A DNA stretch of 64,000 bases, taken from positions 62,001 to 126,000 of the forward strand of contig NZ_FXWH01000001.1 of assembly GCF_900177775.1 (NCBI RefSeq), given 5' to 3'. Source of the stretch: Pseudidiomarina planktonica. GTDB lineage: Bacteria > Pseudomonadota > Gammaproteobacteria > Enterobacterales > Alteromonadaceae. The first letter of the stretch is position 1. The number at the start of each line of letters is the position of its first letter. The notes beneath the pieces are model-generated. The model saw only the letters and a list, made by a program, of their open reading frames with translations. It had not been told where the DNA came from and made no database searches. The translations under genes and the position numbers were made by a program. Shown one piece after another: positions 36,360 through 45,625 of the stretch.

Positions 36360-37391
36360 ATGGATGCTGACAACCTTAACGGCGCTTTGCAATTGGCACT
36401 GGCGCCGGGCCGTCAACAACGGTCATTACGCCATGCCAATAGTTTTGCTAGCGCGTGCGCGCAATTGCCGGAACCCGACCCAGCTCTGGTGGCGCGTACT
36501 TTAAGTTGGCTTACTACCGACAACACCCACATTGTACATTGGTTTCATCCAGCCTATCCGGATCATCTGCGTGCTATCCATAAGCCACCTTTGGCCCTGT
36601 TTTGTCAGGGCAATATTGATCTGTTGCAGGCCTTTCAGATTGCCTTTGTTGGCAGCCGCAAAGCCTCCCCCAGCGGCCTTCATACCGCCTCATTTTTGGC
36701 TGAAAAGCTGGCGGAACGGGGTGCTGTTATTACCAGCGGCCTGGCCTTAGGTATAGACGCCGCGGCACACCGAGCGGCATTAGCCGTTGGCACTAGCGTG
36801 GCGGTTATCGGCACTGGCGTCGACCGCTATTACCCACCACGTAACCGCCAGTTACAGCAACAACTGGCCAGCGCTGGACTAGTTGTGAGTGAATTTCCAC
36901 CGGGTTGGCCAGCTAAGGCCGATCACTTTCCCCGGCGTAACCGTCTTATTGCCGGGTTAAGTCAGGGCGTAGTGGTAGTTGAAGCGGTAGAAAACAGTGG
37001 TTCACTTATTACGGCACGGTTTGCTTTAGAGCAGGGTCGCGAGGTATTTGCGGTACCCTATTCAATGTGGGAGCCGGCCGGTTTTGGTTGTAACCGATTG
37101 ATCCAGCAGGGGGCCAAGCTGGTATTGACTGAAGAAGATATCATCAGTGAGTTTCCAACATTGCTGAACGGGCCGATAACCCCCGCCAAATGTACCGAAA
37201 ATAAATGTTTAGAAGGCTTGGCAAACGCCCCGTTGTTGGCTAATGTGGGAAATGAAGTAACGAGCATAGATGTTCTGGTTGCACGCAGTGGCTTATCTGT
37301 TGAAGTGGTAACCGAGCAACTGGTTTTACTAGAATTAGAGGGCCTCGTAGCTTCAGTACCTGGCGGTTTTATAAGAATGGGGAGGCGCTAA
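36360..37391 (+). CDS. dprA: DNA processing protein DprA (Smf)
   Basis: Binds incoming single-stranded DNA during natural transformation and loads RecA; it is also widespread in non-competent species. 343 residues. The Rossmann-like DprA core has [53 protein letters not shown] and [22 protein letters not shown]-terminal winged-helix domain follows ([19 protein letters not shown]). It is two bases upstream of smg, the usual def-LysM-dprA-smg-topA-like arrangement. Confidence 0.96.
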   Translation: MDADNLNGALQLALAPGRQQRSLRHANSFASACAQLPEPDPALVARTLSWLTTDNTHIVHWFHPAYPDHLRAIHKPPLALFCQGNIDLLQAFQIAFVGSRKASPSGLHTASFLAEKLAERGAVITSGLALGIDAAAHRAALAVGTSVAVIGTGVDRYYPPRNRQLQQQLASAGLVVSEFPPGWPAKADHFPRRNRLIAGLSQGVVVVEAVENSGSLITARFALEQGREVFAVPYSMWEPAGFGCNRLIQQGAKLVLTEEDIISEFPTLLNGPITPAKCTENKCLEGLANAPLLANVGNEVTSIDVLVARSGLSVEVVTEQLVLLELEGLVASVPGGFIRMGRR

Positions 37392-37393
37392 CG

Positions 37394-37867
37394 ATGTTTG
37401 ATATCCTCATGTACTTGTTCGAGAACTACATTCACTCCGAAATGGAAGTGGTGATTGATCACGATGAACTAACCGACGAGTTAACCCGTGCGGGTTTTCA
37501 CCGCCAAGAAATAAGCAAAGCTTTGGCGTGGTTGGAGCGTTTGGCTGACTTGCAGGACAGCCAGGATAAACCATATTTAAACCGTTCTCCGAGCAGTGCA
37601 ACACGGGTTTATACTGCCGAAGAGGTAGCGCGTCTGGATTGCTCCAGTCGTGGTTTCTTAATTTATCTGGAAACCCTGGGCGTATTAGATTTCGCAACTC
37701 GCGAAATGGTAATCGACCGGGTGATGGAACTGGATACACCTCAGTTTACGCTGGACGATTTGAAGTGGGTGGTGCTCATGGTGCTGTTTAATGTGCCGGG
37801 GCAGGAAGACGCCTACGATCAAATGGAAGGCTTACTGTTTGAGGAACCGGATGGTCCGTTGCATTAA
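37394..37867 (+). CDS. smg: Smg family protein (DUF494)
   Basis: A 157-residue protein of the Smg/DUF494 family, function unknown, nearly always adjacent to dprA. It begins [20 protein letters not shown] and contains [20 protein letters not shown] and [13 protein letters not shown], all conserved in the family. It is acidic, all-helical and cytoplasmic. The stop is immediately followed by the start of the zinc-finger gene with no gap, so translation is coupled. Confidence 0.95.
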   Translation: MFDILMYLFENYIHSEMEVVIDHDELTDELTRAGFHRQEISKALAWLERLADLQDSQDKPYLNRSPSSATRVYTAEEVARLDCSSRGFLIYLETLGVLDFATREMVIDRVMELDTPQFTLDDLKWVVLMVLFNVPGQEDAYDQMEGLLFEEPDGPLH

Positions 37868-38266
37868 ATGACCAACGATGCCTTTATTGAGCCACAGCCA
37901 CTGGGCGTACCTTGCCCTCAGTGCGGGCAAGAACTCCTCCTAAAAAAAGGACGCTACGGCCTGTTTGTTGGTTGTGGCGCCTATCCTGATTGCGAATATA
38001 TGACCTCCGCGGATTTCGATCCGGGCACCGACGTGCCTTGCCCCGAGTGTAAAAATGGTACTTTAGTACAAAAAACCAGCCGCTTCGGTAACTCGTTTTA
38101 TGCCTGTGACGCTTACCCAAAATGCAAATTTTCAGTAAACTTACCGCCGGTGGCTCAGGCCTGCCCAAGTTGTGACTATGCGATCTTGTTGCGAAAAAAA
38201 TCCGCAGCCGGAGAACGTTTGGTTTGCGCCCGCAAAGAGTGCGGTTACAAATCTGACTTAAGCTAA
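37868..38266 (+). CDS. Topoisomerase-type zinc-finger protein (YrdD-like)
   Basis: A 132-residue protein made almost entirely of three topoisomerase I-type C4 zinc ribbons. Each has a CxxC pair: PCPQCGQEL with GCGAYPDCEY, PCPECKNG with ACDAYPKCKF, and ACPSCDYA with CARKECGY. It resembles E. coli YrdD, whose gene occupies the same smg-yrdD-tsaC position, but is shorter. Nucleic-acid binding is inferred from the finger type; no catalytic domain is present. Confidence 0.92.
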   Translation: MTNDAFIEPQPLGVPCPQCGQELLLKKGRYGLFVGCGAYPDCEYMTSADFDPGTDVPCPECKNGTLVQKTSRFGNSFYACDAYPKCKFSVNLPPVAQACPSCDYAILLRKKSAAGERLVCARKECGYKSDLS

Positions 38267-38305
38267 CGCATTACCACCTTTTTTAACTGCGACTAAAATG
38301 AAACC

Positions 38306-38887
38306 ATGATGACAACAGTATCGGCAACACCTGATTGGACTAGTGCCCGCGAAGCGTTTAACGGCGGTGAACTGCTGGCTTACCCAACCGAAGCGGTATT
38401 TGGGTTGGGCTGCGACCCCACCAATGAGCAAGCGGTTCAGCGTTTGCTTGATCTAAAACAACGGCCCGTGCAAAAAGGCCTGATTCTGCTTGCTGCCGAT
38501 TACAGTCAGTTGTTACCCTTCGTGGATGATAAAGCCATAGGTCAGGACAAGCGCTTCAGCGTGTTTTCGCACTGGCCAGGGCCGGTTACTTTGCTGTTGC
38601 CGGCGCGGGCCGATTGCCCCCAGTGGTTACGTGGCGAGCACATGACTATTGCTACCCGGGTTACAGCTTTTGAGCCAGCCCGACAGCTGTGTAAAGCGCT
38701 TGGCTCAGCCATTGTTTCCACCAGTGCGAACTTGAGTCAGCAACCAGCGTTGACCAGTGCAGCGGAAGTTGAACAGAGCTTTGGAGACCGCCTGGGTTGG
38801 ATTTATCAGCATCCGGTTGGCGGCGCACAAACGCCGTCCAAAATTATTAATCCTTTAACGGGCGAAGTGGTACGTAACGGGCTATGA
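38306..38887 (+). CDS. tsaC: Threonylcarbamoyl-AMP synthase TsaC
   Basis: Makes threonylcarbamoyl-AMP from threonine, bicarbonate and ATP for the t6A37 modification of ANN-decoding tRNAs. 193 residues (E. coli TsaC 190). The YrdC fold is shown by [49 protein letters not shown] and [18 protein letters not shown]. Two adjacent ATGs (38306 and 38309) are possible starts. The stop overlaps the hemF start (ATGA). Confidence 0.96.
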   Translation: MMTTVSATPDWTSAREAFNGGELLAYPTEAVFGLGCDPTNEQAVQRLLDLKQRPVQKGLILLAADYSQLLPFVDDKAIGQDKRFSVFSHWPGPVTLLLPARADCPQWLRGEHMTIATRVTAFEPARQLCKALGSAIVSTSANLSQQPALTSAAEVEQSFGDRLGWIYQHPVGGAQTPSKIINPLTGEVVRNGL

Positions 38888-39801
38888 GCACACATCAACT
38901 TGAACAAGTAAAAACCTACCTACTGAACTTACAGGACGAAATTTGTGCCGGGCTTACAGCTGCCGACGGTGGTGGCGAGTTTGCCGAAGACAGCTGGCAA
39001 CGGCCGGGTGGCGGCGGTGGCCGGTCGCGGGTGCTAAAACAGGGTGGTGTATTTGAACAGGGCGGGGTTGGTTTCTCGCATGTGCACGGCGACCAGATGC
39101 CGGCGTCCGCAACGGCCCACCGACCCGAATTAGCCGGTCGTGACTTCAACGCCTGCGGCGTGTCTCTGGTGATGCATCCGCATAACCCTTATGTACCTAC
39201 CAGCCATGCCAATGTGCGCTTTTTTATTGCCGAAAAGGCCGATGCCGATCCGGTTTGGTGGTTTGGTGGCGGGTTCGATTTAACCCCGTTTTATCCGTTT
39301 GATGAAGACATTAAGCACTGGCATCAGGTTGCGCATGACGCCCTGAAGCCATTTGGTGACGACCTGTATCCCAAGTTTAAAAAATGGTGCGACGATTATT
39401 TCTGGTTGAAGCACCGTGAAGAAACCCGCGGTGTGGGTGGCTTGTTCTTTGATGATCTGAACGACCGTGAATTTGAGGAAAGCTTCGCTATTATGCGCGC
39501 GGTGGGTGATGCCTACTTAACTGCTTACCTACCTATTATTGAACGCCGTAAAGCCATGCCTTTTGGTGAGCGCGAACGTGAGTTTCAGCTGTATCGACGC
39601 GGCCGCTATGTGGAGTTCAATTTGGTGTGGGACCGAGGCACATTATTCGGGCTGCAAACTGGCGGACGTACCGAATCTATTCTGATGTCGATGCCACCGC
39701 TGGCGCGCTGGGAGTACGGCTATGAAACCGAACCCGATAGTGCCGAAGCACGCTTAACCAGCGATTATCTTCACCCGCGCGACTGGCTGAACGAACTTTA
39801 G
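38884..39801 (+). CDS. hemF: Oxygen-dependent coproporphyrinogen III oxidase
   Basis: Aerobic step of haem synthesis, converting coproporphyrinogen III to protoporphyrinogen IX with O2. 305 residues (E. coli 299). Family motifs include [52 protein letters not shown] and [19 protein letters not shown]. Translationally coupled to tsaC. Its TAG stop overlaps the stop of the haemoglobin gene on the other strand in TTAG. Confidence 0.98.
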   Translation: MSTHQLEQVKTYLLNLQDEICAGLTAADGGGEFAEDSWQRPGGGGGRSRVLKQGGVFEQGGVGFSHVHGDQMPASATAHRPELAGRDFNACGVSLVMHPHNPYVPTSHANVRFFIAEKADADPVWWFGGGFDLTPFYPFDEDIKHWHQVAHDALKPFGDDLYPKFKKWCDDYFWLKHREETRGVGGLFFDDLNDREFEESFAIMRAVGDAYLTAYLPIIERRKAMPFGEREREFQLYRRGRYVEFNLVWDRGTLFGLQTGGRTESILMSMPPLARWEYGYETEPDSAEARLTSDYLHPRDWLNEL

Positions 39802-40229
39802 GTATCGATGCTGTTAATCATGTGGTGAGCCAGCGCGGTAAACTGGCTGCGTAACTGCATTTTTAACAGCGGATCTGTCACTTGCTCGTCCAGCGCCTGA
39901 TACATACACAGCAGCCATTGATCGCGTAGCTTGGTATCAATCCGAAAAGGCATATGTCTGGCGCGCAGGCGCGGATGACCGTATTTTTGCTCAAACAACG
40001 CCGGGCCGCCCAACCAACCACTTAGAAACTCAAAGAATTTCTGGCGAATGCCCGTTAGCGGTTGTGCATGTATTGCCAGCAGATCTGCTGCCGCCGGGTC
40101 GCTTTCCATAATGTCGTAAAAACGCTCCGCCAGTTGGCGCACACCGGGCTCACCACCTAATTGCTGATACGGTGTTAAAGGTGTGTTAGTTTGTTGCTTT
40201 CTCATAAGCTTACGAAAGAATTTCCACAT
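39798..40229 (-). CDS. Group II truncated haemoglobin
   Basis: A 143-residue 2/2 haemoglobin of the trHbO type, binding haem and small gases. Key residues can be placed: Tyr B10 in AERFYDIM, the proximal His F8 in RARHMPF and Trp G8 in LRDQWLLCM. The [13 protein letters not shown] segment is typical of group II. The start is uncertain. The ATG at 40229 shares two bases with the aroE start on the other strand; a second ATG at 40205 would remove eight basic residues and still give a full globin. Its exact role (oxygen or NO chemistry) is not known. Confidence 0.9.
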   Translation of the reverse strand: MWKFFRKLMRKQQTNTPLTPYQQLGGEPGVRQLAERFYDIMESDPAAADLLAIHAQPLTGIRQKFFEFLSGWLGGPALFEQKYGHPRLRARHMPFRIDTKLRDQWLLCMYQALDEQVTDPLLKMQLRSQFTALAHHMINSIDT

Positions 40230-41061
40230 GGCTTTATTTACGGTATTTGGTAGCCCAATTGCACATAGCCTGTCGCCACAAATTCAGTTGGAATTTGCGG
40301 ACCAATTTGGCCTGGTGAATGAATATCGCCGTAGTTTATCATCGCCGGGGCGTTTTGCCGCCGACGTTGCGTATTTTTTTCGACATGGTGGCAGTGGCGC
40401 CAATGTCACTGTTCCCTTCAAGCAACAAGCTTATCAATTAGTTACTCACACCACCTTAAGAGCACGTCAGGCTGGCGCGGTGAATACCCTTATGGGCCGT
40501 GGCGCCGGGCAAGTGCTGGGTGACAACACTGACGGGTTAGGTTTGGTGGCGGATTTGCGTTGGCATTTAGCTAAGGCACAAGTAGGTGACTTAAGTGGCA
40601 AAACGGTGTTGTTGTTAGGTGCCGGTGGCGCGGCGCGCGGTGTGGTAGGCCCCTTGCTGGATGCTGGTGTGGCCAGGCTAACGGTTGCCAACCGTACCGA
40701 AGCAAAGGCCGCTGATTTGGTAGACCGGTTTGCCGATAGCAGGCTTGCTTATTGCAGTATGAATGAGCTTCCGGCAGCCGATATTATTATTCAGGCCACC
40801 AGTGTTGCCTTGCAGCAGCAAGCGCTTACTTTGCCTGCGAACCTAGCAGCACAGGCGGTGTTGTGCTATGACATGAGTTACGGTGCAACGCCCACGAAGT
40901 TTTTACAGTGGGCGGCAGCGAATGGCTGTGCAAATTGCCTAGATGGTTTGGGTATGTTGGTTGAACAAGCGGCACTGAGCTTTGCGTTGTGGCACGACGG
41001 GCTGTTACCCGATTCTCGAGCGGTAATAACTAAGTTGCTGGAACGAAATACTAACGAATAG
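40228..41061 (+). CDS. aroE: Shikimate dehydrogenase
   Basis: NADPH-dependent reduction of 3-dehydroshikimate in the shikimate pathway to aromatic amino acids. 277 residues (E. coli AroE 272). Substrate-binding SPIAHSLSPQIQ is at the N-terminus. The catalytic Lys is in GANVTVPFKQQAY, and the Asp partner is in LGDNTDGLGLVADL. The NADP motif is VLLLGAGGAARGVV with ANRTEAKA. Start ATG at 40228. It lies downstream of hemF as in Shewanella-type genomes, with the globin gene inserted on the opposite strand. Confidence 0.97.
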   Translation: MALFTVFGSPIAHSLSPQIQLEFADQFGLVNEYRRSLSSPGRFAADVAYFFRHGGSGANVTVPFKQQAYQLVTHTTLRARQAGAVNTLMGRGAGQVLGDNTDGLGLVADLRWHLAKAQVGDLSGKTVLLLGAGGAARGVVGPLLDAGVARLTVANRTEAKAADLVDRFADSRLAYCSMNELPAADIIIQATSVALQQQALTLPANLAAQAVLCYDMSYGATPTKFLQWAAANGCANCLDGLGMLVEQAALSFALWHDGLLPDSRAVITKLLERNTNE

Positions 41062-41089
41062 CGTTCAGCTTAATTTGAGGACAGTAACT

Positions 41090-41827
41090 ATGGCGGAAAC
41101 AAATGCTCTGGCAGCGGCGGACTCAACTCCGAAAATGCAGCGCGCCCGTCAGCCCAAACAGAAAGAACAACGCCGGGATGCCATTTTACAGGCTGCGTTG
41201 TCTCTTTATTTACAAGGTAATGGGCAGTTACCGAAAATGGACGCAGTAGCTAAGCAAGTGCAACTGGCCAAGGGCACTGCTTACATTTACTTCAGCAGCA
41301 AAGAAGAAATTTATCAGGCGTTATTAGAGCAACAGTTAACCAGTTGGTTAGCTGCTGTACAAAAAGCTTTGAAACGCCCGCAGCAAGATCCTTTGCCTCA
41401 ATTAGTGCAAGCCTTCCAATGCTGGGAGCATCAACAGCCGCATTTGTGGACTTTAGCAGCGCTGAATCAAACCGTGCTGGAACCGGCCATTGACACTAAG
41501 AAGCTGCTGGCGTTTCGCACCCGCATGGCACAACAGTTCCGACAAACGGCTGAACGCATTCAAACCTTCCTGCAAATGCCTGCCGGGCAGTCAGCACTGC
41601 CAGTATTGCTGCAAACTTATGCCAGCATGGTTGGCTTATGGCAATTCAGTAAAGCGCCGGCGGCGTTGTCGCGGTTAATGCAAAACTCCGCTGGCGGAAA
41701 TCTGCAAATTAATTTTCGGCAGAGCACTACCCACGTTTGTACATTACTGTGGCGGGAATATCAGCAGCAATCGCAGCCGCAGAAAAAAGGGGCAAGTTTA
41801 GGTGGGTGGTTCTCGCGTCCGCGTTAA
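41090..41827 (+). CDS. TetR/AcrR family transcriptional regulator
   Basis: A 245-residue one-component repressor candidate. After a 30-residue basic N-terminal extension comes the TetR helix-turn-helix: RRDAILQAALSLYL, MDAVAKQVQLAKGTAYIYF and SSKEEIYQALLEQQL. The C-terminal ligand-binding domain is helical and Gln-rich and matches no family I can name. The ATG at 41090 follows TGAGGA. It stands 28 bases after aroE and may be read from the same transcript. The ligand and targets are unknown. Its TAA stop overlaps the stop of the converging small gene (TTAA). Confidence 0.88.
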   Translation: MAETNALAAADSTPKMQRARQPKQKEQRRDAILQAALSLYLQGNGQLPKMDAVAKQVQLAKGTAYIYFSSKEEIYQALLEQQLTSWLAAVQKALKRPQQDPLPQLVQAFQCWEHQQPHLWTLAALNQTVLEPAIDTKKLLAFRTRMAQQFRQTAERIQTFLQMPAGQSALPVLLQTYASMVGLWQFSKAPAALSRLMQNSAGGNLQINFRQSTTHVCTLLWREYQQQSQPQKKGASLGGWFSRPR

Positions 41828-42162
41828 CCTTTTGGGGTAGGGCGGCGGTCGCGTAGTTTTACATCCGGGGTTAAGTTCACGTCACCGTTTTTATCAACCG
41901 TGGCCAGTTCGCCATCGCGTTTTACTATGGCAATAGGGCCGTCTTCTTCATTGCGAATAAAAGCCAGCTCATAACCAAATTTTTGCAACTGGTACACCCC
42001 GAATTTCTGCTCCATAGACAAACGTTCCCACCACTGATGTGTAGTGAGTTCAACCCGGCGCCGCTCGAACTGCTGCAGCTGCGCTTGTTCTTTCTCTGTT
42101 AGTGGCATGGGAGCGCTCAGGATCTGTTTATGCAATGGTGCTAGCATAATGGCTATCATCAA
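41824..42162 (-). CDS. Conserved-looking small protein of unknown function
   Basis: A soluble protein of up to 112 residues, not recognised. The likely conserved part is PLTEKEQAQLQQFERRRVEL followed by WWERLSMEQKFGVYQLQKFG, then a beta-rich C-terminus with charged residues (AIVKRDGELATVDKNGDVNL). The start is uncertain: the ATG at 42162 gives a hydrophobic leader-like N-terminus, while the ATG at 42108 gives a 94-residue protein starting MPLTEKEQ, without a clear ribosome site. The converging TetR gene overlaps its stop by 4 bases. No function is proposed. Confidence 0.65.
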   Translation of the reverse strand: MMIAIMLAPLHKQILSAPMPLTEKEQAQLQQFERRRVELTTHQWWERLSMEQKFGVYQLQKFGYELAFIRNEEDGPIAIVKRDGELATVDKNGDVNLTPDVKLRDRRPTPKG

Positions 42163-42627
42163 AAACTACCAGTTTTCGTCTTTATATTTGAATTCAAGCG
42201 GTTAGCGTTAGTCAATTCCAAACGAATCTAAACAAATGAAATTACCCAAGGAAATTAGTCTAAAAAAGGATGATCCAATACTGGATCTAAGATCCTTTTG
42301 TGGTAGTCTAACTGTCCTGTCGAAACACGGCAGATTGTAGTTCCCCGGGTTAATCGTTGTCCTCGGTAAAATCAGTTTCCACAACTGACAAAAAAATATA
42401 AAAATAAGCTGTCAGGGTCACGTCAGAAGTCACACTCCCTGTTATATCAAAGACTTACGTCTATTCAGATACTAGTGAAAATATAATTTTCTCTGGTAGC
42501 GCGGATCGTTGCTCACAGATATATCCACTGGTTATCCACAGCCTCATGGACTCCCCGCGCTGGCTTGATTTCGCCGCTTGTGGCATGCTTGTGGCATTCC
42601 GATACGCCACGAGATCGAACGCACTTT
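42163..42627. promoter_or_regulatory. 465-base AT-rich region before polA with a DnaA box, IHF-like site and GATC cluster
   Basis: No gene is seen here. Three GATC sites lie within 24 bases (42271-42294), with the inverted repeat GGATC-TAA-GATCC inside AAAAGGAT...ATCCTTTT. TATCAAAGACTTA at 42445-42457 matches the IHF consensus WATCAANNNNTTR. TTATCCACA at 42532-42540 is a perfect DnaA box, and weaker box-like sequences occur at 42375-42383, 42509-42517 and about 42520-42530. The set resembles parts of an enterobacterial oriC but has too few strong boxes to call an origin. It may instead regulate polA. Confidence 0.4.
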
Positions 42628-45441
42628 ATGAACAAAAAAATCCCTGAAAATCCCTTTATTTTGGTTGATGGTTCCTCCTATTTATTTCGCGCCTTTCATG
42701 CGCCACCGCATTTAACGAATTCCGCCGGCGAACCTACAGGTGCTATTTATGGCGTCGTGAATATGCTCCGCAGTTTGGTGAAGCGCTACAAACCATCGCA
42801 CATGGCGGTCATTTTTGACGCCAAAGGGCCAACTTTCCGCAACGAAATGTATTCGGAATACAAAGCGAATCGCCCACCCATGCCCGATGATTTGCGCTCA
42901 CAAATAGAGCCACTGCATAAAATTGTGCAGGCCATGGGCTTGCCATTACTTTGCGTAGACGGTGTGGAAGCCGATGATGTGATTGGAACCCTGGCGCAAC
43001 AGGCGGGTGATAAAGGGCGCTTTACGCTTATTAGTACCGGCGATAAAGACATGGCGCAGTTGGTAAACGACCACGTATACCTGATTAATACCATGAGCGG
43101 CGATATCTCCGACACCGAAGCGGTAAAAGAGAAGTTTGGGGTGCGGCCGGATCAAATTATTGATTATCTGGCGTTAATGGGCGACAGCTCCGATAACATT
43201 CCGGGTTTACCAAAAGCCGGTCAGAAAACCGCGCAGGCGTTGTTGCAGGGGTTGGAAAGTATTGATGCCATTTACGAGAACACCGCGGCTGTTACCGAGC
43301 TGTCGTTCCGTGGTGCTAAAACTATGCCCGACAAGTTGGCAGAGCATAAAGATCAGGTGTATATGTCGCGCGATTTGGCCACCATAAAATGTGACGTACC
43401 GCTCGACTTTAAACCGGAAGAACTCACTATTTCTTCGGCCGATACCGAAGCCTTGAAAGAACTGTATGGTCGTTGCGAATTCCGCCAATGGTTAGGTGAG
43501 TTGTTAGCGCAGGGCGCTGTGACCGATCAGGCGTTACAGCGTGGGGCAGACTCTGCAGCCTCAGTAAGCTCCGCGGCAGATTCCGACACTGGGTCCGACA
43601 GCGCACTTACCGCCAATCAGTTTGAAGATTGTGATTATTACGCCATTACCGAGATGGCCGAGTTTGACCAATGGCTGGAGAAGCTCGGCAAGGCTGACTA
43701 TTTTGCCTTCGATACCGAAACCACCAGCCTGAACTACATGGAAGCCGAGTTAGTAGGCGTGTCGCTGGCGATAAAGCCTGGCGAAGCCGTGTATATACCA
43801 GTGGGGCACAATTACCCTGGTGCGCCGGATCAGCTGTCTCGCGATGAGGTTCTGGCCAAGTTAAAACCGTTACTTGAGGCTGATTCACCGAAGAAAGTCG
43901 GCCAGAACCTGAAGTACGACGCTCATATTCTGCGTCGCTACGATATTCGTCTAGACGGCATACTCAGCGACACCATGCTGGCCTCTTATGTGTATAACAG
44001 TGTTGGCTCGCGTCATGATATGGACACCTTAAGTCTGCAGTATTTGCAGCATAAAACCATTAGCTATACCGATGTAGCCGGCAAAGGTGCCAAGCAAATT
44101 ACCTTTAATGACGTAGCACTTGAGCAGGCTATTCCCTACGCTGCGGAAGACGCCGACGTGACCCTGCGCTTGCACGAGCACTTATGGGGAACGCTCAGTG
44201 GTGAAGGCAAATTAAAGCAGGTGCTAACCGACATGGAAGTGCCGCTTATTCCGATTCTGTGCGACATGGAACAACGCGGCGTGCAAATTGACGCCCAGTT
44301 GCTGGCCAAACAAAGCCACGAACTTGCTATGAAGTTGCAGAACTTAGAAGAACGAGCCTACGAAATTGCCGGTGAAACCTTTAACTTAGGGTCACCCAAG
44401 CAACTTCAACGCATTCTGTTTGAAGAGTTAAAGCTACCTATTTTAAAGAAAACGCCAAAAGGCGCGCCGTCTACGGCCGAGGAAACACTGCAGGAACTGG
44501 CTTTGGATTACCCGTTGCCGGCGGTCATTATGGAGCATCGGGGTTTAGCCAAGCTGAAGTCTACCTACACCGACAAACTGCCAAAAATGGTGAACCACCG
44601 TACCCAGCGCATTCACACGTCGTATCATCAGGCGGTTACCGCTACCGGGCGTTTGTCGTCAAGCGATCCGAATTTGCAGAATATTCCGATTCGTACCGAA
44701 GAAGGGCGCCGGGTACGTCAGGCGTTTACCGCACCTGAAGGTTATGTGGTGCTGGCTATAGATTATAGTCAAATTGAGCTGCGCATTATGGCGCATCTGT
44801 CGCAGGACAAAAACTTGCTGCAGGCATTTGCGCGGGCGCAGGACATTCATAAGGCAACGGCCGCGGAAGTATTTGGGGTAAGCCTGGAAGACGTAACCAA
44901 TGAGCAGCGCCGTAGTGCCAAAGCGGTTAACTTTGGTTTGATTTACGGTATGTCTGCATTTGGTTTGGCGCGCCAGTTAGATATTCCACGCCACGAAGCT
45001 CAGCACTATATGGACAAGTATTTCGAGCGCTTTCCGGGCGTACTGGAATATATGGAAACCACGCGCGAGAAAGCCAAACAACAGGGCTACGTAGAAACCA
45101 TTTACGGTAGACGTTTGCACTTGCCGGAAATTAACGCGCAACACGGGGGCCGCCGTAAAGCTGCCGAGCGTGCCGCCATTAACGCGCCTATGCAGGGCAC
45201 TGCTGCGGACATTATTAAGCGGGCCATGATTAAAGTGGCAGATTGGATAGAGCAAAATACCAGTCGTGGTGATGTATGGATGATCATGCAGGTACACGAT
45301 GAACTGGTGTTTGAAGTAAAAGCGGAGCAGTTGGAAACGTTGCAGGCCGAATTAGTGAAAGTAATGGAAAGTGCGGCACAGCTGGACGTGCCGTTAATTG
45401 CTGAAGCCGGATCGGGCAATAACTGGGACGAGGCACACTAA
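42628..45441 (+). CDS. polA: DNA polymerase I
   Basis: Polymerase with 5'-3' and 3'-5' exonuclease activity for Okazaki fragment maturation and repair. 937 residues (E. coli 928). The N-terminal 5' nuclease domain has DGSSYLFRAFHAPP, FDAKGPTFRNEMY and GVEADDVIGTLA. A Ser/Ala-rich linker lies near residues 310-335. The proofreading domain keeps its acidic residues in FDTETTSLN and YAAEDADVTLRLHEHL. The polymerase domain has motif A DYSQIELRIMAHLS, motif B RRSAKAVNFGLIYG and motif C VHDELVFEV. The ATG at 42628 starts the family N-terminus; the open frame extends 21 codons upstream. Confidence 0.98.
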   Translation: MNKKIPENPFILVDGSSYLFRAFHAPPHLTNSAGEPTGAIYGVVNMLRSLVKRYKPSHMAVIFDAKGPTFRNEMYSEYKANRPPMPDDLRSQIEPLHKIVQAMGLPLLCVDGVEADDVIGTLAQQAGDKGRFTLISTGDKDMAQLVNDHVYLINTMSGDISDTEAVKEKFGVRPDQIIDYLALMGDSSDNIPGLPKAGQKTAQALLQGLESIDAIYENTAAVTELSFRGAKTMPDKLAEHKDQVYMSRDLATIKCDVPLDFKPEELTISSADTEALKELYGRCEFRQWLGELLAQGAVTDQALQRGADSAASVSSAADSDTGSDSALTANQFEDCDYYAITEMAEFDQWLEKLGKADYFAFDTETTSLNYMEAELVGVSLAIKPGEAVYIPVGHNYPGAPDQLSRDEVLAKLKPLLEADSPKKVGQNLKYDAHILRRYDIRLDGILSDTMLASYVYNSVGSRHDMDTLSLQYLQHKTISYTDVAGKGAKQITFNDVALEQAIPYAAEDADVTLRLHEHLWGTLSGEGKLKQVLTDMEVPLIPILCDMEQRGVQIDAQLLAKQSHELAMKLQNLEERAYEIAGETFNLGSPKQLQRILFEELKLPILKKTPKGAPSTAEETLQELALDYPLPAVIMEHRGLAKLKSTYTDKLPKMVNHRTQRIHTSYHQAVTATGRLSSSDPNLQNIPIRTEEGRRVRQAFTAPEGYVVLAIDYSQIELRIMAHLSQDKNLLQAFARAQDIHKATAAEVFGVSLEDVTNEQRRSAKAVNFGLIYGMSAFGLARQLDIPRHEAQHYMDKYFERFPGVLEYMETTREKAKQQGYVETIYGRRLHLPEINAQHGGRRKAAERAAINAPMQGTAADIIKRAMIKVADWIEQNTSRGDVWMIMQVHDELVFEVKAEQLETLQAELVKVMESAAQLDVPLIAEAGSGNNWDEAH

Positions 45442-45543
45442 TTAGTTCTAATAAATGAGCCAATTAAGTTATTGAAATAAAAGGAGGATCAAAATTATTT
45501 TGATTTTTCTGAACTTTCGTAAAGGGGCTAAGTCTGAATATAT

Positions 45544-45625
45544 GAAGGGCACGAAAAACCCTTCAGAGATGTTCTCTCCCTGGATTGTTAGATTTTATAC
45601 CCGGCCTCTTGGCCGGGTTTTTTTT
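45544..45625 (+). ncRNA. Candidate small RNA downstream of polA (Spot 42-like position)
   Basis: The 82-base segment shows three hairpins in order. GAAGGG/CCCTTC lies at 45544-45564, AGAGA-TGT-TCTCT at 45565-45577, and a strong GC terminator hairpin with eight T residues at 45600-45625. It sits between polA and engB, where spf (Spot 42, a catabolite-repression RNA) lies in enterobacteria and vibrios. The 5' part (GAAGGGCAC, AGATGTTCTCTC) resembles Spot 42 (GTAGGGTAC, AGATGTTCTATC) as I recall it. It is shorter than the 109-base E. coli RNA. It could alternatively be just the polA 3' untranslated region. Confidence 0.45.

Noticed and set aside
43646-43888. Antisense open frames inside polA
   Set aside because: Composition is explained by the polA reading frame on the other strand; no motifs or start signals.
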